DNA of 10,435 bases, taken from an uncultured Anaerolineales bacterium (lineage in GTDB: Bacteria > Chloroflexota > Anaerolineae > Anaerolineales > Villigracilaceae). The stretch is taken from the NCBI GenBank assembly GCA_937928015.1, contig CALFXA010000264.1, forward strand, positions 1 through 10,435. Direction: 5' to 3'. Every line of letters begins with the position of its first letter. Position 1 is the first letter of the stretch. Made by a program: the position numbers and the translations under genes. A model generated the notes under the pieces. That model had not been told where the DNA came from. It saw only the letters and a program-made list of their open reading frames with translations, and did not search any database. This document shows positions 1 to 7,138 of this stretch, piece by piece.

Positions 1-38
1 ACTCGTGACTGGAGTTCAGACGTGTGCTCTTCCGATCT
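1..38. other. Residual Illumina TruSeq adapter (artefact)
   Basis: Positions 5-38 match, as I recall it, the full 34-base Illumina TruSeq read-2 adapter, starting GTGACTGGAGTTC and ending GCTCTTCCGATCT. The four bases before it (ACTC) would be the end of a sample index. Genomic sequence starts at about position 39. The reading frame of the neighbouring minus-strand gene passes through the adapter without a stop, so an automatic gene caller would add about 12 false residues to that protein. This stretch should be trimmed. Confidence 0.97.
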
Positions 39-2806
39 AGACGAACATGCTCAACCATCAACGCAGCTTGTGAGGCGATTAATTCTATTAAGCGGATGTC
101 ATCATCGCTATAGGCATTCAGAGACTGGTTTTGCAAATCGATGGCGCCCAGAATGCGATCTCCGGAACGGAGGGGCACCACCAGTTCCGACGCGGCGTCC
201 TCCCAACCTTCGATATAATCCTCGTAACCGCGAACATCTCCCACATTGATAAAGGCCCTTGTGCGAATGGCCTTTGCAATCAGGCCTGGGCCTTTCGTGG
301 TCAGCAGGGCAGCCCTGATCACATCCACATACGGACCGGAAACTCCCGCCCGCTCCAGAGACAAGTCATCGTCCTTGATCAACCAGATGCTGCAATGGGA
401 GTTATGGAATTCAGATGCAAGCAGGGTGGCAATATCGCGGCATAAGTGAGGAATATCACTGGAGACACCCGCCAACAGCGTTGCGGACGCGTGGGAAAGG
501 CGGTTCAATTCGCGGTTGCGGTCTTCGATCTCAGAGAACAAACGCGCATTGTAGATGGCGCTGGCTGCCTGCTCCGCCAACAAAGATAACGAAAGTTGGT
601 CGGCATCATCGAATGTGCGCGAGATGTCTAAGGACTCAATGCCAAGGATGCCGATCAAGTGTCCACCATAGAGCATGGGCACTTCAAGGACAGCCAGCAC
701 ATGGCGATTATCGTACACATGGGCACGTCCATCCCACTGGCTGTAATCTTCCAGAGTCATAGGCTGGAGAGTGGAAGCAACTTTTCCTGCCATACCCTCG
801 CCCAGTTTCAACCTCACCCCAAGCATCATCTCAGGGTTTGAAACCACCGAAAGCTCCACCTCCTGGAGAGCCTCGTCATACAGATAAATGAAAGCGTTGG
901 ACACTTGATAGAAACCAGCCGCCTTGTCGACAATCATCTCCAAGACGGTGTTCAGGTCACGGCGACTCATGATCTCGACTGCCACCTGATACAAACTGGA
1001 AACCTCATCTGCCCGACGGCGCGCCTCGGTTAAAAGTCGCATCTTTTCGAGCGCCAACGCAGCCTGCCCCGCCAGCAAACGCACCAGTTGAATATCGTCC
1101 TCCGACCATTGACGGGGCGATGTATCGAACACCACCAACGCGCCGAGCACGCTGGACGATAACTGAAATGGCTCCACCACCAACGCATGCAAGTTTTCAT
1201 TCGCACGCAGGAATGGCATGTATCTGGTCTGTTCCCTAGATACATCATTAACCACATAAGACTGCCAGTGCTCAAGCATCCCATCATGGACGGCAGTGCT
1301 AAATTCGCTCCGCAGGTTCTCGCCATTGGCAAAACCGTGGAAAGCCGTCACAAAACGGCGGTTGAATTTTTCCATAGCCACAATAGCCGATTTTGGCGCT
1401 TTGATCAGTTCGGCAATGCGCCTGCACACAAGGTCAAGGATCGACTGTGAATCGTTCGCCGCCAGGATTTCACGGTCGATCTCCGCCAATGACTGCAACG
1501 CCACGACCTTGTCTTGCAGGGCAATTTCTGCGCGACGGCGATCCGTAACATTTTCCACTACCGATTCAAAATAAAGGATGCGGCCTTCCTCATCGCGTAC
1601 CGCCCAGGAGCTTTCCCGCACATAGATGACCGAACCATCGACGCGCACCCAGGCAGACTCCAAACCCTGCACTTCGCCATCGCGCTCCATACGGTTCAGA
1701 AATTCTTCACGTGAGTGTTGATCAACATATCCCTCTTTCGACAGATTCCGCCTTTTCAGGTCTTCCAGGCTTTCGAACCCCAACATATGAACCATGGCTG
1801 GGTTAGCCAGCAGAATGTGTCCGTCTGGCGTGGTACGGCCCAGACCCACCGTGGCATTCTCGAACACACCGCGGAAACTGGTCTCGCTGGCGCGTAAGGC
1901 ATCCACCATGCGCTTGCGGTGAATGACCATTGCCACCTGTGACGAAACAAATTCCAACATACGCTGCTCAACCTCACCGTATGCGGTTGAATTGCGATAA
2001 TGCTGGACCACCATCACACCAATGGCAGCGCCATCCACGATCAACGGCACGCCCAACCAGATGGCAGAAGGTGGACCTACCGCATCCACCTCGCCAGATA
2101 AGGCCAGTTGTTCCTGGCTCTTATCGGCACACAACAATGACTTTCCACTTCTCAAAACAAATTCCGTCAACCCCCTGCCCAACGGAAGAGTGGTTTCAGT
2201 TAGAGTCTCCTGCTCATCGACAAAATATGGAAAACTCAACGTCTCCTGCAAAGGGTCGTAAAGAGCAATGTAGAAATTTTCAGCAGGCATCACCTGGGAG
2301 ATGATCCGATGGATCTCGGGCAGCAGGTCTTCGAGGGATGCGGTCATCACCGCCGCTTCGGCGATCTGGTATACCGCTTCTTGCAGGACCTGTGTCTGGT
2401 TCCGTTTCCCGTTCTGACCCTGCGCCTCGTATCTAACAATGGCCCGCTCCACTGTGAAAGGTAACCGCTTAAGTTGCGATTCGTCCCATAGCAGATAATC
2501 TGCAATCCGCTCACTCTGAAGGAGAGTAAGTGCCTCGGCTTCTTCGTCCGCATTGACTAATAAAAGAATGGGGCACCCATCCTCCCGCACAGACAACCAG
2601 GCTCGGGCGTTGGAGAAAGCCAGGTCGAGCAGAAGCAGGTCAAAGGTCAACGGGCTACAGGGTTTTATGAGAGAATCAAGGCTGGAAATCTGCGCGATAA
2701 TAAATCTCCCCCCGGAATCCCCAAAAATGCGGGAGACAAAATCCACCCGGGGCGAATCGCTCACCGCGAGGGCAATATGAGGTGCGCGGCCTGGTATGAT
2801 TCTCAT
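39..2806 (-). CDS. Multi-domain sensor: pseudo-receiver, GAF, PAS and three GAF domains (C-terminus missing)
   Basis: A single open frame of 922 codons runs from an ATG at 2804-2806 to the adapter; no stop is reached. Domains in order: a receiver-like domain (about residues 5-125); GAF1 (about 140-300); PAS (about 306-425), with the usual opening FRGVFENATVGLG and the closing VVENVTDRRRAE; GAF2 (about 430-590); GAF3 (about 598-755); and GAF4 (about 765-922). GAF ends are marked by repeated helices such as LLAGQAALALEK and LIASQAALMVEH. No membrane segment is seen, so the protein is probably cytoplasmic. GAF and PAS domains bind small ligands or cofactors and transmit signals. The output (histidine kinase, GGDEF, phosphatase or other) is not in the window, so it cannot be called a kinase. 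No good ribosome binding site precedes the ATG: an AGGA lies about 13 bases upstream, and the frame is open further upstream to a TAA. The start is therefore less certain than the family. Confidence 0.9.
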
Positions 2807-3048
2807 AAAATAAGAAAAATCCTGAAGAAAAAAGACCGGCAATCGAAAGAGTAGATTATTCCGAACCAATCCATGCTCACGGGCAGACTGATCTTAGTGT
2901 ATCCTCTTCTGTCACCTTTGGGTATGGTACACAGCCAGTTTATCCTGCCGTGGAAAGATCTTCAAGTATGGACGCATCTGTGTCGGGTAAATTCGCGGCG
3001 GGAAGGGATTGTTTGGAAGTTGTAAGCGCTCTCCTTTTTTCGTCGGGA

Positions 3049-3054
3049 TAAAAT
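3049..3054 (+). promoter_or_regulatory. Possible -10 box for the glutaredoxin-like gene
   Basis: TAAAAT (five of six matches to TATAAT) lies 29 bases before the ATG at 3084, giving a short leader that contains the ribosome binding site. No convincing -35 hexamer is found at the normal spacing; a TTGTAA at 3020-3025 is too far away at 23 bases. It is a weak prediction. Confidence 0.3.
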
Positions 3055-3083
3055 CACTCTCACTCCATGCCTGGGAGGGCAAA

Positions 3084-3353
3084 ATGACTGACGACCTTTA
3101 CACGCTGCAACCCAAACAAATCGTGATGTACTCTGTCGATTGGTGCCCAGACTGCAAGCGGGCCAAGTCTTTCCTGGAACGCAATCAAATCTCTTACCTG
3201 TTGGTGGACGTGGACCACGACCCGCTGGGTGCGGACTTTGTCCGCCAGGTCAACCAGGGTAACCGCACGGTTCCGACAATTGTTTTTCCTGACGGTTCAC
3301 TCCTGGTTGAACCATCCAACACTCAATTGGGCGAGAAGTTCTCCAAATCTTGA
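3084..3353 (+). CDS. Glutaredoxin-like / mycoredoxin-type small thiol oxidoreductase
   Basis: The protein has 89 residues and a compact thioredoxin fold of the glutaredoxin/NrdH/mycoredoxin size class. The strand IVMYSVDW leads into the active-site motif C21-P-D-C24 at the start of a helix. The cis-proline motif TVP (P64) is followed by TIVFPDGSLLVEPS, as usual in the family. It probably reduces disulfides or mixed disulfides in the cytoplasm; the reductant (glutathione, mycothiol, bacillithiol or a thioredoxin reductase) cannot be told from sequence. The ATG at 3084 is chosen because GGGAGGG at 3073-3079 is a strong ribosome binding site four bases upstream, and because the fold begins just after it. 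A longer in-frame start at 3009 would add 25 residues of unrelated sequence. It has its own terminator, so it seems to be monocistronic. Confidence 0.88.
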   Translation: MTDDLYTLQPKQIVMYSVDWCPDCKRAKSFLERNQISYLLVDVDHDPLGADFVRQVNQGNRTVPTIVFPDGSLLVEPSNTQLGEKFSKS

Positions 3354-3361
3354 AAATCATC

Positions 3362-3386
3362 AAACGGCGGAACTCCGCCGTTTTTT
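3362..3386 (+). terminator. Rho-independent terminator of the glutaredoxin-like gene
   Basis: The stem AAACGGCGG (3362-3370) pairs with CCGCCGTTT (3375-3383) around the loop AACT, and six T residues follow at 3381-3386. It begins eight bases after the stop codon at 3351-3353. A long GC-rich stem, tetraloop and T run form a textbook intrinsic terminator. Confidence 0.92.
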
Positions 3387-3516
3387 CATCCAGCGAGTCC
3401 GTACGAAGTGACCCCGCCGCGGGGTGAGGGGGGCACCCAACGACAGGGTCAAAGCTATTGTTACACAATTCGACAAGAATTTCAATAGGGTGGCACACGA
3501 GTTTCGAGAAGACTCC

Positions 3517-3552
3517 TTGTCAGTCGCCCCAGGCGGGATACAATTGAATTGT
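3517..3552 (+). promoter_or_regulatory. Promoter of the lipoprotein gene, with a palindrome over the -10
   Basis: TTGTCA (3517-3522) and TACAAT (3539-3544), each five of six matches to the sigma-70 consensus, are 16 bases apart. Transcription would start near 3551, leaving a leader of about 35 bases before the ATG at 3586. A perfect 13-base palindrome, ACAATTGAATTGT (3540-3552), covers the -10 box and start point, where a repressor could bind. The palindrome may also be chance in an AT-rich patch. Confidence 0.6.
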
Positions 3553-3585
3553 CAGCCATCCGAAACGCCGAAAAAAGGATGCCCC

Positions 3586-4242
3586 ATGAGAACCTTCATT
3601 TTTTTAATTTTGCTTGCGCTATTCCTCAGCGGATGCGGCACATGGAATGTGGCTCCGCAGCCTTTCCCCGTATGGACGCCCATCCCCTCGCGCACGCCAT
3701 CCATTTTCACACCCACGCCTGTCGTTTTGATTCCCAGCCTGACCGCCACCGCCGCCATCAGCACGGTCACGCCAGTCCCATCCCCTACTGACACGCTCGT
3801 GCCCAGCCTGCCGCCCGTTACCGACACGGTCTCGCCTACATTTACTCCTGTGCCTGTGACAGCCATGCAGATCGAGATCATCGGATGCAACACCGGCTTC
3901 GACTTCACCCACGGCATGGGCGAGGTGACCAATGCCTATGTCATCCTCAAGAACACAGGCACCGTGGACCTGCCCAACGCCTGCGGCCTGTTACGCGCCG
4001 CCGACGAGGACCGCGAACACCCAGATAAAAAAGCCTGCGTACCCAACCTGCCCGTCAATTACAAAGTTACCTTGAAGTTGACCGTGGACTCGGCCTACAA
4101 GCAGGACACCATCATTCAGGTGGACGGCTTATCCAATGACACAGTGCTATTACGCATCGACAAGCAGTCCTGCACCTCGCTCGATGTCCTGGGGATCGGC
4201 GTGCCTGGCGATGTCGGCGTCGTCAAGCCGATCACGCCTTAA
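3586..4242 (+). CDS. Lipoprotein with Thr/Pro-rich linker and a C-terminal beta-type domain
   Basis: The protein has 218 residues. It starts with a lipoprotein signal peptide: R2, a hydrophobic stretch (4-14) and the lipobox L14-S-G-C17, so C17 should be lipidated and the protein held on the outer face of the membrane. Residues of about 28-92 are a disordered linker rich in Pro, Thr and Ser (TPTP, SPTD, FTPVP), a style common in Anaerolineae surface proteins. From about 94 to 218 there is a probable beta-sandwich with strands such as AYVILKNTGTVDLP, resembling CARDB-like adhesion folds; this is a weak resemblance. Four mature cysteines (101, 133, 151, 196) could form two disulfides. The ATG at 3586 is preferred because AGGA (3576-3579) lies six bases upstream, it opens a clean signal peptide, and the promoter lies just before it. 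A GTG at 3424 in the same frame would bury the signal peptide. Function is unknown. Confidence 0.85.
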   Translation: MRTFIFLILLALFLSGCGTWNVAPQPFPVWTPIPSRTPSIFTPTPVVLIPSLTATAAISTVTPVPSPTDTLVPSLPPVTDTVSPTFTPVPVTAMQIEIIGCNTGFDFTHGMGEVTNAYVILKNTGTVDLPNACGLLRAADEDREHPDKKACVPNLPVNYKVTLKLTVDSAYKQDTIIQVDGLSNDTVLLRIDKQSCTSLDVLGIGVPGDVGVVKPITP

Positions 4243-4255
4243 CCATTGCACAAAA

Positions 4256-4284
4256 AATCCGCCCATCCAATGGATGGGCGGATT
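4256..4284 (-). terminator. Shared terminator between lipoprotein and histidine kinase genes
   Basis: A perfect 13-bp stem (4256-4268 with 4272-4284) with an AAT loop sits between two convergent genes. On the minus strand it is followed by six T residues (complement of the A run 4252-4257), making it a strong terminator for the kinase gene, whose stop is at 4294. On the plus strand only a TTTT a few bases downstream follows, so it probably works less well for the lipoprotein gene. Confidence 0.88.
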
Positions 4285-4293
4285 GGCTTTTGA

Positions 4294-5481
4294 TTATTTC
4301 GTCAGCGGCAGCGTGAAGAAAAACGTGCTGCCTTTTCCCTCGCCTTCGCTCTCCACCCATAACTGCCCGCCATGCGCCTCGACCAGACGCTTGGCGATGG
4401 TCAAGCCGATGCCCGAGCCGCCTCGCACGCGCGAACGGGATTTATCCACGCGGTAGAAACGGTCGAAGATGCGGGGGAGATGCTCGGCAGGGATGCCAAT
4501 GCCCGTATCCCGCACCGCGAATTGGGCCTTGTCGCCTGCTGCCTCGACGGAGACGGTCACACTGCCGCCTGTGGGCGTGTAATGCAAAGCGTTGCCCACC
4601 AAGTTGGTCAACACCTGCACGATGCGGTCTTCATCAGCGCGGATTCGCAATGGAGACGGAGGCAGGCTGGAGGTCAGGGTGACGCCCTTCTCGTCGAACT
4701 GAAAGCCCAACCGCTTGAGCACCGTCCCCATCAGCGTTGAAGCATCCACAGAATGAACATCCAGCGGATATGCCCCCGACTCGACGCGGCTCAATTCTTG
4801 CAGGTCGTCCACGAGACGGTTGAGGCGGTCAGCCTCGCGATGGATCTGCTCATAGGTTTCGGCTTCCGCAGGCAAGACACCATCGATCAACCCCTCCATC
4901 GACCCCTTGATGGCTGTCAGCGGAGTGCGCAGCTCGTGGGCCACATCGCCGATCAACTGCCGCCGCATCGACTCGACCTGCTCCAACTGTGCAGCCATCT
5001 GATTGAAACGCGCGGCCAGTTGCCCGAGTTCGTCGGCGCTGGTCACCTGTACCCGCTCCTCATAACGCCCCTCGGCGATGCGCTGACTGGCATCCATCAT
5101 TTCACGCAAGGGCGCGACGATGCCACGGCTGATCAGCAGGCTTGCGCCCACAGCGGCCAGCGTCGCCACACCCGCCGCAACCCACAACGACTCATTGAAC
5201 GATGCCTGGAAATTGCGGTAGAAATCGCTCATCATCCCACCGCCCAGACCATTCCCCTGACCGTTTCCCTGGCCGCGGCCCATTCCCATGCCCTGACCTT
5301 GTCCCTGTCCTTGCCCCATCATGCCAGAACCCACTTCCTGCTCCATGAACAGCAGATGGTTTTGATAGGCGCGCGGCAGGGTGAAGACCGTGGTCAGGAA
5401 CAGCACTGCCATGCCCAACAGGATGACCGTCAGGAAAGACAGGAACAAACGGACACCCAGGCGTGAACGGATCCATTTCAT
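4294..5481 (-). CDS. Membrane sensor histidine kinase with Gly-X/Met-rich extracytoplasmic loop
   Basis: The protein has 395 residues. TM1 (about 10-34) is followed by an extracytoplasmic loop (about 36-97), TM2 (about 98-118), HAMP (about 118-170), a dimerisation domain with the H box around phospho-acceptor H182 (DVAHELRTPL), and an ATPase domain. The ATPase domain has the N box (VGNALHYTP, N297), G1 (DTGIGIP, 325-331), F box (FDRFYRVDKS) and G2 (GGSGIGL, 354-360). All key residues of a class I (BaeS/ResE-like) kinase are present. It autophosphorylates H182 and should pass phosphate to the response regulator encoded just upstream. The ATG overlaps that gene's stop as ATGA, so the two are translationally coupled. 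The loop is unusual: glycine at every even position from 56 to 80 with Gln, Asn, Met or Arg between, bordered by M54-M55 and M83-M84. The signal sensed is not known. Confidence 0.95.
   Translation of the reverse strand: MKWIRSRLGVRLFLSFLTVILLGMAVLFLTTVFTLPRAYQNHLLFMEQEVGSGMMGQGQGQGQGMGMGRGQGNGQGNGLGGGMMSDFYRNFQASFNESLWVAAGVATLAAVGASLLISRGIVAPLREMMDASQRIAEGRYEERVQVTSADELGQLAARFNQMAAQLEQVESMRRQLIGDVAHELRTPLTAIKGSMEGLIDGVLPAEAETYEQIHREADRLNRLVDDLQELSRVESGAYPLDVHSVDASTLMGTVLKRLGFQFDEKGVTLTSSLPPSPLRIRADEDRIVQVLTNLVGNALHYTPTGGSVTVSVEAAGDKAQFAVRDTGIGIPAEHLPRIFDRFYRVDKSRSRVRGGSGIGLTIAKRLVEAHGGQLWVESEGEGKGSTFFFTLPLTK
5230..5331 (-). repeat. Degenerate hexanucleotide repeat encoding alternating Gly-X in the kinase sensor loop
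   Basis: This segment encodes residues 51-84 of the histidine kinase. The units are roughly GGN-CAR, giving Gly-Gln repeats, then Gly-Met, Gly-Arg and Gly-Asn. All four glycine codons and both glutamine codons are used, so the DNA repeat is well decayed while the amino acid pattern is intact. That suggests selection on the protein rather than a recent slippage event. Confidence 0.75.
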
Positions 5482-6161
5482 AGCGGCTCGTCCTCGAAAC
5501 GGTAACCGACGCCCCGCACGGTGGCGATGAAATTCCCATCGCCCAACTTCTGACGCACGTGGCCGAGGTGCACATCCACCACACGCATCTCGCCAAAATA
5601 CTCACCGCCCCACACCTTCTCCAGCAATTGCTCGCGGGTGAGGACACGGCCACGGTTCTCGGCAAGCACGCGCAGGAGGTCGAACTCGATGGCGGTCAAC
5701 TCGATGGGCTGGTCGTCCACGGTGGCGACGCGCGCCCCAGTGTCTACGCGCAATCTACGAAAGGACAGAACCCGCGTCTCGGAGCCCGAGCCTGCCCCCG
5801 TCTTGACACGGCGCAGCGCCGCCTTGATGCGCGCCGTCAACTCGCGTGGACTGAACGGCTTGGTGACGTAATCGTCCGCACCGACGGTCAGGCCTACCAC
5901 CTTGTCGGTCTCCTCGGTGCGGGCCGTCAGCAGGATCACGTACACATCCGACTCGCGGCGCAGGAGCGAGAGCAATTCGATCCCGTCCATGCCTGGCAGC
6001 ATCACGTCCAGCACAATTAGGTCGGGTTTATAGGCGCGCGCGGCCTTGAGACCCGAGGGACCGTCAGAAGCGGTATAGACCTCATAGCCTTCGGGCTTCA
6101 GGTACGCGCTGACCAGGTTCACGATGGAAGGTTCGTCATCCACGATCAATATCTTTGGCAT
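5478..6161 (-). CDS. OmpR/PhoB-family response regulator
   Basis: The protein has 227 residues, the normal length for the family. The receiver (1-118) has the acidic pair D9-D10, phosphorylation site D52 in LIVLDVMLPGMDG, switch T79 in LLTART, and K101 in GADDYVTKPF, all intact. The DNA-binding winged helix (about 130-225) has LTAIEFDLLRVLAENRGRVLTREQLLEKVW, shown here as two joined pieces LTAIEFDLLRVLAENRGR and VLTREQLLEKVW, then the recognition helix VVDVHLGHVRQKL and the wing VRGVGYRF. It should be phosphorylated by the kinase encoded directly downstream, whose ATG overlaps its TGA. Targets are unknown; autoregulation and control of the divergent NYN gene are possible from position alone. 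The ATG at 6159-6161 has a -10-like TAGAAT exactly six bases upstream, suggesting a leaderless message. Confidence 0.96.
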   Translation of the reverse strand: MPKILIVDDEPSIVNLVSAYLKPEGYEVYTASDGPSGLKAARAYKPDLIVLDVMLPGMDGIELLSLLRRESDVYVILLTARTEETDKVVGLTVGADDYVTKPFSPRELTARIKAALRRVKTGAGSGSETRVLSFRRLRVDTGARVATVDDQPIELTAIEFDLLRVLAENRGRVLTREQLLEKVWGGEYFGEMRVVDVHLGHVRQKLGDGNFIATVRGVGYRFEDEPL

Positions 6162-6167
6162 ACTCCA

Positions 6168-6173
6168 ATTCTA
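6168..6173 (-). promoter_or_regulatory. -10 box giving a leaderless response-regulator transcript
   Basis: Read on the minus strand, TAGAAT (five of six matches to TATAAT) ends six bases before the ATG. With normal spacing the first transcribed base would be the A of the ATG. A GGAG also sits in this gap but is too close to the start to act as a usual ribosome binding site. No good -35 is seen at 16-18 bases. Confidence 0.5.
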
Positions 6174-6276
6174 ACCCCGACGGTCTGATTTTCATAAACC
6201 CCGCTTGAAGAGAATTTAAAGATTGTGTAAAGCCGCACCGCCAGACAAAAATAGGCCTTACGGGATGCTTGTGTTG

Positions 6277-6282
6277 TATAAT
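6277..6282 (+). promoter_or_regulatory. Perfect -10 box giving a leaderless NYN-gene transcript
   Basis: A perfect TATAAT ends six bases before the ATG at 6289. If the hexamer occupies -12 to -7, position +1 is the A of that ATG, so the message would have no leader. No Shine-Dalgarno sequence precedes this ATG, which fits. No strong -35 is visible. If translation instead began at the in-frame ATG at 6265, this box would lie inside the gene and could not be its promoter. Confidence 0.6.
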
Positions 6283-6288
6283 CGGCGC

Positions 6289-7080
6289 ATGGCTGACGAA
6301 CAACTTTCCTCCCTTCCGCGACACAAGATCGCAATGCTGATCGACGGCGACAATGCCCAGGCGGGCCTGCTCGCCCAGATGCTGGTGGAGGCCGCCCGCT
6401 ATGGGCAGGTCACCGTGCGCCGCATCTATGGCGACTGGACCACCTCCAGCATGAACTCATGGAAAGAGACCCTTAACTTTCACGCTTTCCAACCCATCCA
6501 GCAATTCCGTTACACGGTAGGCAAGAACGCTACCGACAGCGCCATGATCATCGATGCCATGGACATCCTGCACTCGGGCGTGGTCGAAGGTTTCTGCCTG
6601 GTTTCCTCCGACAGCGACTACACCCGCCTGGCCACCCGCATTCGCGAGACGGGCATCTTCGTGATGGGCCTCGGCGAGAAGAAGACACCCAAGCCCTTCG
6701 TCAACGCCTGCGACGTGTTCGTTTACACCGAGAATCTGGTGACCGAAAAGAAGAAGCCGCGCCCCGCCGCAAAAAAGAAGCCTGGTGATAAACATGCCAA
6801 GTCAGACAAGGCCGAGGTGGAGAAGGCCGAAGCGGATAAATCTGAAGTCGACCCGATGCCGATTCTGGAACAGGCCTTTGAAATGGCCGTCCGCGAGGAT
6901 GGCTGGGCCCGCCTGGACGTGATGGGCACCAATCTGTACCAGCTCGACCCCAGCTTCGATCCGCGCACCTATGGACAAAAACAGCTCTCGCGCCTGGTGC
7001 GCAGCCTGAAGGATGATTTCGAGATGCGCAGCCAGGAAATCGACGGCTCGATCCTGATCTACGTGAAAATTAAAGAGTAG
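6289..7080 (+). CDS. NYN-domain protein (LabA/limkain-b1 type) with C-terminal LOTUS/OST-HTH domain
   Basis: The protein has 263 residues. The NYN (PIN-like) domain covers about 12-150: strand and acidic turn IAMLIDGDNAQ (D19, D21), YGDW (D49), KNATDSAMIIDAMD (D83), and VSSDSDYTRLATRIRE (D108, D110). These acidic positions form the metal-binding site of NYN ribonucleases. A charged, Lys/Ala/Glu-rich linker (about 152-188) leads to a LOTUS/OST-HTH domain (about 190-261), recognised from the helix EQAFEMAVREDGWARLDVMG, the motif FDPRTYGQKQLSRLVRSL and the closing strand ILIYVKI. LOTUS domains bind RNA, so an RNA-targeted nuclease is the likely role; this is inferred from family. The start at 6289 gives a usual N-terminus and fits the TATAAT box; an in-frame ATG at 6265 would add eight residues. 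The gene is divergent from the response regulator and is followed in the same direction, 58 bases on, by a small membrane protein gene. Confidence 0.9.
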   Translation: MADEQLSSLPRHKIAMLIDGDNAQAGLLAQMLVEAARYGQVTVRRIYGDWTTSSMNSWKETLNFHAFQPIQQFRYTVGKNATDSAMIIDAMDILHSGVVEGFCLVSSDSDYTRLATRIRETGIFVMGLGEKKTPKPFVNACDVFVYTENLVTEKKKPRPAAKKKPGDKHAKSDKAEVEKAEADKSEVDPMPILEQAFEMAVREDGWARLDVMGTNLYQLDPSFDPRTYGQKQLSRLVRSLKDDFEMRSQEIDGSILIYVKIKE

Positions 7081-7085
7081 ACCTC

Positions 7086-7109
7086 TTCCGCTGCCATTCG
7101 GCGGCGGAG
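7086..7109 (+). repeat. Intergenic hairpin downstream of the NYN gene
   Basis: About ten pairs (two of them G-T) form between 7086-7095 and 7100-7109 around the loop ATTC, starting six bases after the NYN stop codon. No T run follows, so it is not a normal intrinsic terminator. It could slow decay of the upstream message or reduce read-through into the next gene. Confidence 0.4.
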
Positions 7110-7138
7110 TAAATCACCCCATCCCTGCGAGCACCGTT

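Noticed and set aside
1187..2304. Several short plus-strand open frames opposite the PAS/GAF sensor
   Set aside because: The minus-strand frame is continuous and rich in GAF and PAS motifs through this whole stretch, so the plus frames are shadows.
3009..3083. Upstream start for the glutaredoxin-like protein at 3009
   Set aside because: The added 25 residues are not part of the fold, and the strong ribosome binding site GGGAGGG points to the ATG at 3084.
3411..3438. Two mutually exclusive small GC hairpins (3411-3425 and 3422-3438) resembling an attenuator
   Set aside because: They lie after a complete terminator and before the next promoter, so they are probably not transcribed with either gene; short G/C runs give such pairings by chance.
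3424..3585. In-frame upstream extension of the lipoprotein gene from a GTG at 3424
   Set aside because: It would put 54 polar residues before a clear lipoprotein signal peptide, and the promoter at 3517-3544 and ribosome binding site at 3576-3579 lie inside it.
4753..5466. Long plus-strand open frame opposite the histidine kinase
   Set aside because: The minus strand has every histidine kinase motif; the plus frame is a shadow with low-complexity His/Gln content and no recognisable domain.
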